DNA from: an uncultured Rhodanobacteraceae bacterium
GTDB lineage: Bacteria; Pseudomonadota; Gammaproteobacteria; Xanthomonadales; Rhodanobacteraceae
Assembly: GCA_937902695.1 (NCBI GenBank)
Contig: CALFNI010000370.1
Span: 1 to 20,288 of the forward strand
Direction of reading: 5' to 3'
DNA length: 20,288 bases
The notes below the pieces were generated by a model. That model did not search any database. It was not told the DNA's origin and was given only the letters and a program-made list of their open reading frames with translations. Positions 8,188 to 15,992 of this stretch are shown one piece after another. Position 1 is the stretch's first letter; the number at the start of each line of letters is the position of its first letter. A program made the position numbers and the translations under genes.

Positions 8188-8460
8188 CTAGGCGCGCCGC
8201 TCGGGCGTCGGGCCGGCAGCCGGCGTGCGCGCCTTCGCGGCGGCCTCGCGACGCGCGCGGAGCGCGGCGAGATCCTCCGTCGTCAGCATTGCCGTGTCCG
8301 GTCGCGCACTCGACGCGACGCGGTCCGCGGCGATGCTGAACACCGCGCCGAACAGGCCGACGAAGCCGAGCACGAGCCCGAACGCGAGGAAGCCCGGCGT
8401 CCTCGCAATGAACGCCATTGCGAAACCGAGGACCGTAAGCCCCAGCATGATCCAGCGCAT
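8188..8460 (-). CDS. Small two-helix membrane protein, 90 aa
   Basis: No family was recognised. Residues about 3-19 and 24-44 are hydrophobic helices joined by an ART turn, and the C-terminal half (about 45-90) is a charged, Ala/Arg-rich cytoplasmic-looking tail (TTEDLAALRARREAAAKAR). The ATG at 8460 has a GGGGTGG sequence about 8 nt upstream. It is transcribed in the same direction as the YeaQ/YmgE-type gene, 104 bp ahead of it, and divergently from the DUF4126 gene. Clean membrane segments and a plausible ribosome site support a real gene. Confidence 0.7.
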   Translation of the reverse strand: MRWIMLGLTVLGFAMAFIARTPGFLAFGLVLGFVGLFGAVFSIAADRVASSARPDTAMLTTEDLAALRARREAAAKARTPAAGPTPERRA

Positions 8461-8641
8461 CGCACGTCCACCCCTCTTGCTGCGTCGACGCGCAAGCTAG
8501 CAGAAATGCGGCGCGCCGGCGCCGCGACCGATCCGGGAATCCGTCGGCCGCGCAATGGGTGACTTCGGCACAACGATCGCGCAGCAACGCGCGCCCGCCA
8601 TTCACCGTCCCGATCGTACGATGCGCGCGGAGACGTATCGG

Positions 8642-9259
8642 ATGGATTACCCCTCGCAACTCGCACTCGCCGGCAGCCTCGCCTGGGCCAGCGGCATCCG
8701 CCTCTACGCGACGATCTTCATCGTCGGCCTGCTCGGCCGGCTCGAATACCTGCATCTGCCCGAGCCCCTGTTCGTGCTCGAGCACACCTGGGTGCTGGCG
8801 GCGTCCGGGATCATGGTGGCCGGCGAGTTCTTCGCGGACAAGGTGCCGGGATTCGATTCGGTCTGGGACGCGATCCATACGTTCGTGCGCATCCCGGCCG
8901 GCGCGTTTCTGGCGTGGGGTGCGATGGGCGACGCGACGCCGGCCGCGCAGACGGCCGCGGCGATTCTCGGCGGCCTCGTCGCGGGCGGGACGCATCTTGC
9001 GAAAAGCGGCGGGCGCGCCGTCATCAACACCTCGCCCGAGCCGCTCAGCAACTGGACGCTCAGCTTCGGCGAGGACGGCCTCGTGCTCGGCGGGCTCTTC
9101 CTCGCGGTCACGCACCCGCTTGCGTTTCTCGTGCTGCTCGCGCTGTTCCTCGCGCTCGTGATCTGGCTGCTGCCGAAGCTGTTTCGCGTGCTCGCGGGGA
9201 TGTTCCAGAAGCTGCGATCGCGCGATGGCGACAGCACGATGCCGGCGGCGCGCGGCTGA
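8642..9259 (+). CDS. DUF4126 family membrane protein
   Basis: This 205-aa protein begins at the ATG at 8642, where the conserved region LALAGSLAWASGIRLYATIF follows directly and a GGAGA lies 9 nt upstream. In-frame ATGs at 8555 and 8621 would add residues unlike the family. Four or more hydrophobic segments (about 10-30, 46-64, 86-122 and 148-187) place it in the inner membrane. A polar segment with HLAKSGGRAVINTSPEP sits between the third and last hydrophobic blocks. The family is widespread and of unknown function. It is flanked by a divergent small membrane-protein gene and a convergent LysR gene, so it is probably transcribed alone. Confidence 0.82.
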   Translation: MDYPSQLALAGSLAWASGIRLYATIFIVGLLGRLEYLHLPEPLFVLEHTWVLAASGIMVAGEFFADKVPGFDSVWDAIHTFVRIPAGAFLAWGAMGDATPAAQTAAAILGGLVAGGTHLAKSGGRAVINTSPEPLSNWTLSFGEDGLVLGGLFLAVTHPLAFLVLLALFLALVIWLLPKLFRVLAGMFQKLRSRDGDSTMPAARG

Positions 9260-9356
9260 GCTTCGCGCAAGAGGTCGGGGCCGGCACCGGGTTTCGGGAG
9301 ATCCCATCGCGGCTTTCGCCTTGGCGATGACGGCGAGAAGCGAGCGCGGCGGACTC

Positions 9357-9376
9357 GGCGACGAAGCCGCGTCGCC
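9357..9376. terminator. Weak hairpin between convergent genes
   Basis: A 6-bp GGCGAC/GTCGCC stem with an 8-nt loop lies in the 131-bp spacer between the stops of the DUF4126 gene and the LysR gene. There is no T-run on either strand, so a terminator role is only suggested by position. Confidence 0.25.
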
Positions 9377-9390
9377 CGCGTGCAGCGGCG

Positions 9391-10392
9391 TCAACGCTCC
9401 GAGTGCCCCGCTTCCCAGTAATCGCGGCGCGTGAACAGGCCCGGACGGATCAGGTCGACGAACGCGCGGGCGTCGGCGGAGAGGTATTTCCCCTTGCGCA
9501 CGACGACGCCGTACGTGCGCTGCGGAAAATACGCGCTCATGTTGCGCACGGCGAGGCGCGCGTGATCGCCCTCGCCGATGCAGATGCCGGTCACGACCGA
9601 GATGCCGAGCCCCATCGCGACGTACTGCTTGATGACCTCCCAGCCGCCCACCTCGATCGCGACGCGATACGGCACCTTGCGCTGCTGGAAGATCAGGTCG
9701 ACGAGGCGGTATGTCGTGAGCCGTTGCGGCGGCAGGATCAGGCCGAACGGCGAGAGATCCTCGAGGCGAACGTCCGGTTTCGCCGCGAGTGGATGATCGA
9801 GCGGCAGGATCAGCATCGGATCGTACGAGTACACGGGCTCGTAGCTGAGATCGTTCGGCACGTCGAGCATCGAGCCGATCGCGAAATCCACCTGGTCGGA
9901 GCGCAGCAACGCGAGCCCGTCCTTGCCGGTGACGTTGTGGAGCTGCAGCTTCACCTCGGGATACTGCTCGCGGAATGCGCGCACGAGCGAAGGCAAGAGA
10001 TATTGGATCGTCGATGCGCCGGCGGCGAGGTTGAGCTCCCGGCCGGCCGGCCCCGCGTTCAGCGCGCGGAACTGCCGATCGAGCGAATCGAGTCCTTCGA
10101 CGAGCGGCAATGCGAGCTCGTAGAGCGCCTGTCCCTCGCGCGTCAGCGCGACACGGCGCCGGCGCCGCTCGACGAGGCGCGCGCCGAGCTCCTTCTCGAG
10201 CGCCGACAGCTGCAGGCTGACCGACGGTTGCGACAGGAACAGCGCCTCGGCGGCGCGCGACAGCGTGCCGAGCTTTGCGATCGTGCAGAACGCCCGCAGC
10301 TGCTTCAGCCGGTTGCCCTTGTAATAAAAGCGCGTCGCCGGCGGCGGCGAAGGGTGGCTGGCGCGGGCCTTGCGGTCGGATTTGCGTGCCAT
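9391..10392 (-). CDS. LysR-family regulator divergent from aceBA
   Basis: This 333-aa regulator has an N-terminal winged helix-turn-helix (about 28-88, with FCTIAKLGTLSRAAEALFLS and QPSVSLQLSALEKELGARL) and a periplasmic-binding-protein-like effector domain (about 110-315). The first 25 residues are a basic, Pro-rich extension. I chose the ATG at 10392; a TTG at 10410 is in frame but lacks better support. It is divergent from aceB, with 155 bp between the two start codons, the classic arrangement for a LysR protein that controls its neighbour and itself. Control of the glyoxylate bypass is inferred from this layout. The effector is not deducible. Confidence 0.9.
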   Translation of the reverse strand: MARKSDRKARASHPSPPPATRFYYKGNRLKQLRAFCTIAKLGTLSRAAEALFLSQPSVSLQLSALEKELGARLVERRRRRVALTREGQALYELALPLVEGLDSLDRQFRALNAGPAGRELNLAAGASTIQYLLPSLVRAFREQYPEVKLQLHNVTGKDGLALLRSDQVDFAIGSMLDVPNDLSYEPVYSYDPMLILPLDHPLAAKPDVRLEDLSPFGLILPPQRLTTYRLVDLIFQQRKVPYRVAIEVGGWEVIKQYVAMGLGISVVTGICIGEGDHARLAVRNMSAYFPQRTYGVVVRKGKYLSADARAFVDLIRPGLFTRRDYWEAGHSER

Positions 10393-10401
10393 CGAACGGC
10401 T

Positions 10402-10500
10402 ATCCGTCAATTCGGTCGCTGCTTAAACCTAGATCCGTCAATGCGTTAGACATTACATTAACGTTGTCAATTTGTTGCATTGAAACATGTGCTTTGTCAA
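10402..10500. promoter_or_regulatory. LysR/aceB divergent control region with four GTCAA repeats
   Basis: Four same-direction GTCAA elements start at 10406, 10437, 10466 and 10496, which are 31, 29 and 30 bp apart, close to three helical turns. The first two share ATCCGTCAAT and the last two share TTGTCAA. A GACA-N12-TGTC dyad spans 10449-10468. The stretch is markedly more A/T-rich than its surroundings. It is the likely binding region of the LysR protein and of RNA polymerase for aceB, but no single -35/-10 pair stands out. Confidence 0.5.
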
Positions 10501-10547
10501 ATGTCGCCCGCATCCCTAGGCTTCGCTTCCCACATGGATCGTTCGAG

Positions 10548-12140
<1,593 letters not shown>

Positions 12141-12180
12141 CGGTTTGCCTGCCAACCGCCTTCCATCGAACGAGACTGCC

Positions 12181-13485
12181 ATGAAGAACTCGCTGCCGAC
12201 CGTCGATCAGATCAAGCTGGACTGGGCCAACAATCCGCGCTGGAACGGCGTCAAGCGCAACTACACGGCCGACGACGTCGTGCGCCTGCGCGGCACGGTG
12301 CACGTCGAGCATTCGCTCGCGCGCATCGGCGCCGAGAAACTCTGGGGCTACCTGCAGCGGGAGCCGTTCGTCAACGCGCTCGGCGCACTGACCGGCAACC
12401 AGGCGATGCAGCAGGTCAAGGCAGGGCTGAAGGCGATCTACCTTTCGGGCTGGCAGGTTGCGGCCGATGCGAACGTCGCCGGCGAGATGTATCCGGACCA
12501 GTCGCTCTATCCCGCGAACTCGGTGCCGATGGTCGTCAAGCGCATCAACAACGCGCTGCTGCGTGCCGATCAGCTGAACCACGCCGAAGGCAACGACAGC
12601 ATCGATTACCTGCAGCCGATCCTCGCCGATGCCGAAGCCGGTTTCGGCGGCGTGCTCAATGCGTTCGAGCTGATGAAATCGATGATCGAGGCGGGCGCTG
12701 CCGGCGTGCACTTCGAGGATCAGCTCGCGTCGGTGAAGAAATGCGGCCACATGGGCGGCAAGGTGCTCGTGCCGACGCGCGAGGCGGTGGAGAAACTCAA
12801 CGCGGCGCGTCTTGCGGCCGACATCGCCGGCGCGCCGACGATCCTGGTCGCGCGCACCGACGCCGAAGCGGCCGATCTCCTGACCAGCGACGTCGACGAG
12901 AACGACAAGCCGTTCTGCACCGGCGAGCGCACGGTCGAAGGCTTCTACAAGACGCAGAAGGGTCTCGATCAGGCGGTCAGCCGCGGCCTTGCGTATGCGC
13001 CATATGCCGATCTCGTCTGGTGCGAGACCGGCAAGCCGGATCTGGAGTTCGCGCGCAAGTTCGCCGAAGGCATCCACGCGAAGTATCCCGGCAAGCTCCT
13101 CGCGTACAACTGCTCGCCGTCGTTCAACTGGAAGAAGAACCTCGACGACGCGACGATCGCGAAGTTCCAGAAGGAAATCGCGAGCTACGGCTACCGGTTC
13201 CAGTTCATCACGCTGGCCGGCTTCCACGCACTCAACTATTCGATGTTCGATCTCGCGTATCACTACGCGCGCAACCAGATGAGCGCGTTCGTCGAGCTGC
13301 AGGAAAAGGAGTTCGCTGCGGCCGATCGCGGCTTCACGGCCGTGAAGCACCAGCGCGAAGTCGGCACGGGTTATTTCGACGCGGTGACGCAGGCGATCCA
13401 GCAAGGCCAGTCGTCGACGACGGCGCTGAAGGGCTCGACCGAGGACGAGCAGTTCCACGTCAAGCGCACGCCGCACGCGGCGTAG
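12181..13485 (+). CDS. aceA: Isocitrate lyase
   Basis: This 434-aa enzyme splits isocitrate into succinate and glyoxylate, the first step of the glyoxylate bypass, and passes glyoxylate to malate synthase encoded just upstream. The catalytic signature KKCGH is at 186-190, with nucleophile Cys188. The metal-binding region ADAEAGFGG is at 149-157, [11 protein letters not shown] at 224-234, and an NCSPSFNW substrate loop lies further on. Length and motifs fit the E. coli-type enzyme (434 aa). The ATG at 12181 is 40 bp after the aceB stop, and only a weak GAGA precedes it. A GC-rich hairpin begins at its stop codon. Confidence 0.97.
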   Translation: MKNSLPTVDQIKLDWANNPRWNGVKRNYTADDVVRLRGTVHVEHSLARIGAEKLWGYLQREPFVNALGALTGNQAMQQVKAGLKAIYLSGWQVAADANVAGEMYPDQSLYPANSVPMVVKRINNALLRADQLNHAEGNDSIDYLQPILADAEAGFGGVLNAFELMKSMIEAGAAGVHFEDQLASVKKCGHMGGKVLVPTREAVEKLNAARLAADIAGAPTILVARTDAEAADLLTSDVDENDKPFCTGERTVEGFYKTQKGLDQAVSRGLAYAPYADLVWCETGKPDLEFARKFAEGIHAKYPGKLLAYNCSPSFNWKKNLDDATIAKFQKEIASYGYRFQFITLAGFHALNYSMFDLAYHYARNQMSAFVELQEKEFAAADRGFTAVKHQREVGTGYFDAVTQAIQQGQSSTTALKGSTEDEQFHVKRTPHAA

Positions 13486-13506
13486 GGCGCTCCGAAAAGA
13501 GCGCCC
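13485..13506 (+). terminator. Hairpin at the end of aceA
   Basis: A perfect 8-bp stem, GGGCGCTC (13485-13492) with GAGCGCCC (13499-13506), has a 6-nt CGAAAA loop and starts on the last base of the aceA stop codon. No T-run follows, so it may end transcription inefficiently or protect the 3' end. Confidence 0.55.
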
Positions 13507-13590
13507 GCCGGCACCGAAACGGGGGTTGGGAGGAGAGGCCCGGGCTGGGGGTGGCTGATCCGGGCGTTGCGTTCCGATGCCGGCGTTGCG

Positions 13591-13619
13591 CAGGATGCCG
13601 GAATGGGGTCGGCATCCTG
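13591..13619. repeat. Inverted repeat in the aceA-TetR spacer
   Basis: A perfect 10-bp stem, CAGGATGCCG with CGGCATCCTG, has a 9-nt loop. A partial copy of its left arm (ATGCCGGCGTTGCG) precedes it at 13577-13590. It resembles a REP-like or secondary terminator hairpin. No gene is seen in 13507-13837, which holds this and the next stem-loop. Confidence 0.5.
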
Positions 13620-13743
13620 TCACTTGGACGGGGCGGAGGGGGGTTCCGTCGCGTTGTCCACGTAGACGTTCGTAGATTATCGGCGTCTCGTCGCAGCGTG
13701 GTGCGATTCGTCGCGCGCGCTGCACGCTTCGTGGATTCCCCCG

Positions 13744-13794
13744 GGCTCCGTCCACCGAGCAGGGAGGGCAGGGAGGAGCCTGATGGACGGAGCC
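13744..13794. repeat. Long stem-loop with a G-rich loop, convergent spacer
   Basis: An 11-bp perfect stem, GGCTCCGTCCA (13744-13754) with TGGACGGAGCC (13784-13794), can be extended by CCC/GGG past a one-base bulge. The 29-nt loop holds three GGG runs and a GG on the plus strand. It lies between the convergent aceA and TetR genes, where a bidirectional transcription barrier would be expected. There is no T-run. Confidence 0.5.
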
Positions 13795-13837
13795 GGGAGA
13801 AAAGCGAAACGGGTTCGCGGCAGTGGATGCGATGCGG

Positions 13838-14503
13838 CTACGTCGTGTCGTTGCGGATGCCGCTCACTGCGTTTGCATCGACTGCGCGCACGCCGCGCAT
13901 CAGCACGTCGGTCAGACGATCGACGTAAGTCTCGTCGCTGATGCCGCGCCACGACGGCATGTGCGGACGAAGGCGCGCGGTCTGCGAATTGAACAAGGTC
14001 ACGCCGAGCATCAGCGAGGCGACGACGGTCGGATCCGCATCGGCGCGGAACACGCCCGCGTCGCGCGCAGCGCGTACGTGCGCGACGACGTTGTCGAAGA
14101 GCCGCGACAACACCGGCAACACCGGACCCGATTCGGCGAGGTCCGGATTGCCGGTCACTTCGCGGAACACGAGCCGCGCCGTCGCCGGATGCGCGCACAG
14201 GTAGTCGTGATACCAGACGAGGAAATGCGGCACCTGCAACGCCGGATCGGCTTCGGCCGAAAGGTGCCGCTCGATCTCCTCGCCCAGCGCCTCGCACGAG
14301 CGGGTCAGCACGGCGTCGTAAAGCGCCTGCTTGGTCGCGAAGTGATGGAACACGTTCGCCTTGCACACGCCCGCCTGGCGCGCGACGTCGCTGATCGCGA
14401 CGCCGTCGAACCCGCGTCCGGCGAAGAGCCGCTCGGCCGCGCCAACGATGCGGTCGAGTGCGGGAACGCCGCCGGGCGAGGGCACGGTGTCGGGCATGGA
14501 CAT
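13838..14503 (-). CDS. TetR-family transcriptional regulator
   Basis: This is a 221-aa protein from the ATG at 14503; an ATG at 14497 is equally possible, and neither has a clear ribosome site. The N-terminal TetR helix-turn-helix is at about 14-60 (RIVGAAERLFAGRGFDGVAI, then DVARQAGVCKANVFHHFATK). The C-terminal ligand and dimer domain contains VPHFLVWYHDYLCAHPATARL, typical of the family. A frame extending to 14614 exists but would run through the operator and promoter. A perfect palindrome 14 bp upstream points to autorepression. No partner gene is adjacent on its strand. The divergent neighbour is the GGDEF gene 350 bp away. The ligand and targets are unknown. Confidence 0.88.
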   Translation of the reverse strand: MSMPDTVPSPGGVPALDRIVGAAERLFAGRGFDGVAISDVARQAGVCKANVFHHFATKQALYDAVLTRSCEALGEEIERHLSAEADPALQVPHFLVWYHDYLCAHPATARLVFREVTGNPDLAESGPVLPVLSRLFDNVVAHVRAARDAGVFRADADPTVVASLMLGVTLFNSQTARLRPHMPSWRGISDETYVDRLTDVLMRGVRAVDANAVSGIRNDTT

Positions 14504-14516
14504 CTGAAAATTGCAC

Positions 14517-14534
14517 TGACCGATCAATCGGTCA
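14517..14534. promoter_or_regulatory. Probable TetR operator
   Basis: TGACCGATCAATCGGTCA is a perfect inverted repeat of 8-bp arms around a CA centre. It lies between the predicted -10 and the start codon of the TetR gene, where bound repressor would block transcription. Size and symmetry suit a TetR dimer. Confidence 0.8.
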
Positions 14535-14538
14535 GCGC

Positions 14539-14566
14539 ATTCTGAACAAGCCGGACGCCAAGTCAA
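14539..14566 (-). promoter_or_regulatory. Predicted sigma-70 promoter of the TetR gene
   Basis: On the minus strand, TTGACT (14561-14566) and CAGAAT (14539-14544) are 16 bp apart, matching 5/6 and 4/6 consensus bases. Transcription would start at the edge of the operator, about 30 nt before the ATG. Confidence 0.55.
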
Positions 14567-14855
14567 CGGGTTTTTGGTCACGCGGCGCGCAAGCACTTTC
14601 CATCCGCGCGCCATCGCCGTACCGCCCGGACCGCCGTCGGCCCGGCGGACGCCGCCCCGTCGGAAAATCGGACCCGTCCGGCGGGGTTCGCCACCGGGGG
14701 CGCCCCGGGCACCGGATCGAAATCCCGTTCCGCGACCGGGAGATGCGCGCGGCAGGTCAGATATTTCCTACAGCGCGCGGTGGCGCCGTCGGATGAGGAC
14801 TTCCGGCACATACGCTACGATGCAGTCCTCAGCGGGCCCCGAGGGAGGTTCGTAG
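14567..14855. other. Intergenic stretch before the GGDEF gene
   Basis: No gene is supported here. Possible frames lack family likeness and a ribosome site. It should contain the GGDEF gene promoter; a TACGAT at 14816-14821 is a poor -10 candidate without a clear -35. The strong ribosome site GGGAGG lies 7 nt before the GTG start at 14856. Confidence 0.5.
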
Positions 14856-15917
14856 GTGTCAGCCATCGACGCGGAACGCCCCAGCCAGTCCAGCGCCTCC
14901 TTGCACGTGGTGCGCTCGCGCGCCGTTCTGCTGCCCCGCGAGCTCTCGGACGAGGAATGCGCGCTGTTCGCCCGCGTCGGCCGCCGCCGCGAGCTCAAGC
15001 CCGGCGAGGTGATTTTCACGCGCGGCGAGCTCGGTCGCAGCATGTTCATCGTGGAAAAAGGCGAGATCCAGCTCGAGTTCGGCGACGGCATGCCGGACAA
15101 GCTGATCGGCGCCCGCGAGTTCTTCGGCGAGCTTGCGCTCTTCATCGGCAACCACGCCCGCGTCGCGAACGCAGTGGCGGTCGTGCCGAGCGCGCTGATC
15201 GTCGTCGAGCACCAGGCGTTCGACGATCTCATCGTCAAGGAGCCGGGCCTCCTCGCGCAGTTCATGCGCCGCTCGTTTTCGTATCTCGTCGCGAGCGAGC
15301 AGCAGCTGATCCAGAGCCTCAAGCGTCGCAACGAAGATCTGATGGTGACGCTCGATTCGCTTCGCCAGACGCAAACGCAGCTCTCGACCGCGCAGCGCCT
15401 CGTGCAGACTGACGAGCTCACCGGCCTGTGCAACCGGCGCGGCCTCTACATGTTTCTCGAGCATCTCGACGAGCAGCGCCTGCCGGGCACCGTGCTCGGG
15501 CTCCTGCTCGTCGATCTCGACCGCTTCAAGCAGATCAACGACCACTGCGGCCATCTCGTCGGCGATCAGGTGCTGCGCGCGATCGCCGAGGAAGTTTCGA
15601 ACGCGGCCTCGCCGTGCGATCTGCCGTGCCGCCTCGGCGGCGATGAGTTCGCGTTGCTAATGCAGGTCACCGGCATCGAGGAGCTTCGCGCCCGCGCGAC
15701 GCAGATCATCGGCGCGGTGCGCACGCTGCGCTTTCCGGGTTGCGCCGACGAAGCGCTGTCGGTCGCGGTCAGCGTCGGCGGCAGCCTCTGCGCGCATGGC
15801 GCCGACTGGGCCGTCTGGTACAGCGACGCCGATTGCGCGCTCTATGAGGCGAAGGGCATCGGCGGCGACGGCTATCGCGTCATCGAGGGGGCGGGAGCGC
15901 CCGCCGCTCCGGCCTGA
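14856..15917 (+). CDS. cNMP-binding GGDEF diguanylate cyclase
   Basis: This 353-aa protein would make c-di-GMP from two GTP under control of a cyclic nucleotide. A CRP-like cNMP-binding domain covers about 22-130; its phosphate-binding cassette GELALFIGNHARVANA (91-106) keeps Glu92 and Arg102. A coiled-coil signalling helix follows (about 146-183). The GGDEF domain (184-345) has TDELTGLCNRRGL, VDLDRFKQINDHCGHLVGD and an intact RLGGDEF with GGDEF at 261-265. The inhibitory RxxD site is Ser252-Pro-Cys-Asp255, so product feedback is probably lost. No transmembrane segment is seen. It starts with a GTG behind a strong ribosome site. A nucleotide cyclase gene begins 75 bp downstream. This pairing resembles the XC_0249/XC_0250 cGMP to c-di-GMP pathway of Xanthomonas campestris. 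Confidence 0.92.
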   Translation: MSAIDAERPSQSSASLHVVRSRAVLLPRELSDEECALFARVGRRRELKPGEVIFTRGELGRSMFIVEKGEIQLEFGDGMPDKLIGAREFFGELALFIGNHARVANAVAVVPSALIVVEHQAFDDLIVKEPGLLAQFMRRSFSYLVASEQQLIQSLKRRNEDLMVTLDSLRQTQTQLSTAQRLVQTDELTGLCNRRGLYMFLEHLDEQRLPGTVLGLLLVDLDRFKQINDHCGHLVGDQVLRAIAEEVSNAASPCDLPCRLGGDEFALLMQVTGIEELRARATQIIGAVRTLRFPGCADEALSVAVSVGGSLCAHGADWAVWYSDADCALYEAKGIGGDGYRVIEGAGAPAAPA

Positions 15918-15992
15918 TGCCATGCAGCATGCCGCACGGACGTTGATCCCGCCAGGCCGGCGCCGACTCACCCGCGAAGCCAGCGCGCTTGC

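Noticed and set aside
8096..9394. A 432-residue minus-strand reading frame covering the DUF4126 gene.
   Set aside because: It is antisense to a clear membrane-protein gene and is made of Arg/Glu/His-rich sequence typical of shadow frames.
14504..14614. A longer TetR protein starting at 14614.
   Set aside because: The added part would be translated through the promoter and operator and has no family likeness; the helix-turn-helix domain starts correctly from the ATG at 14503 or 14497.
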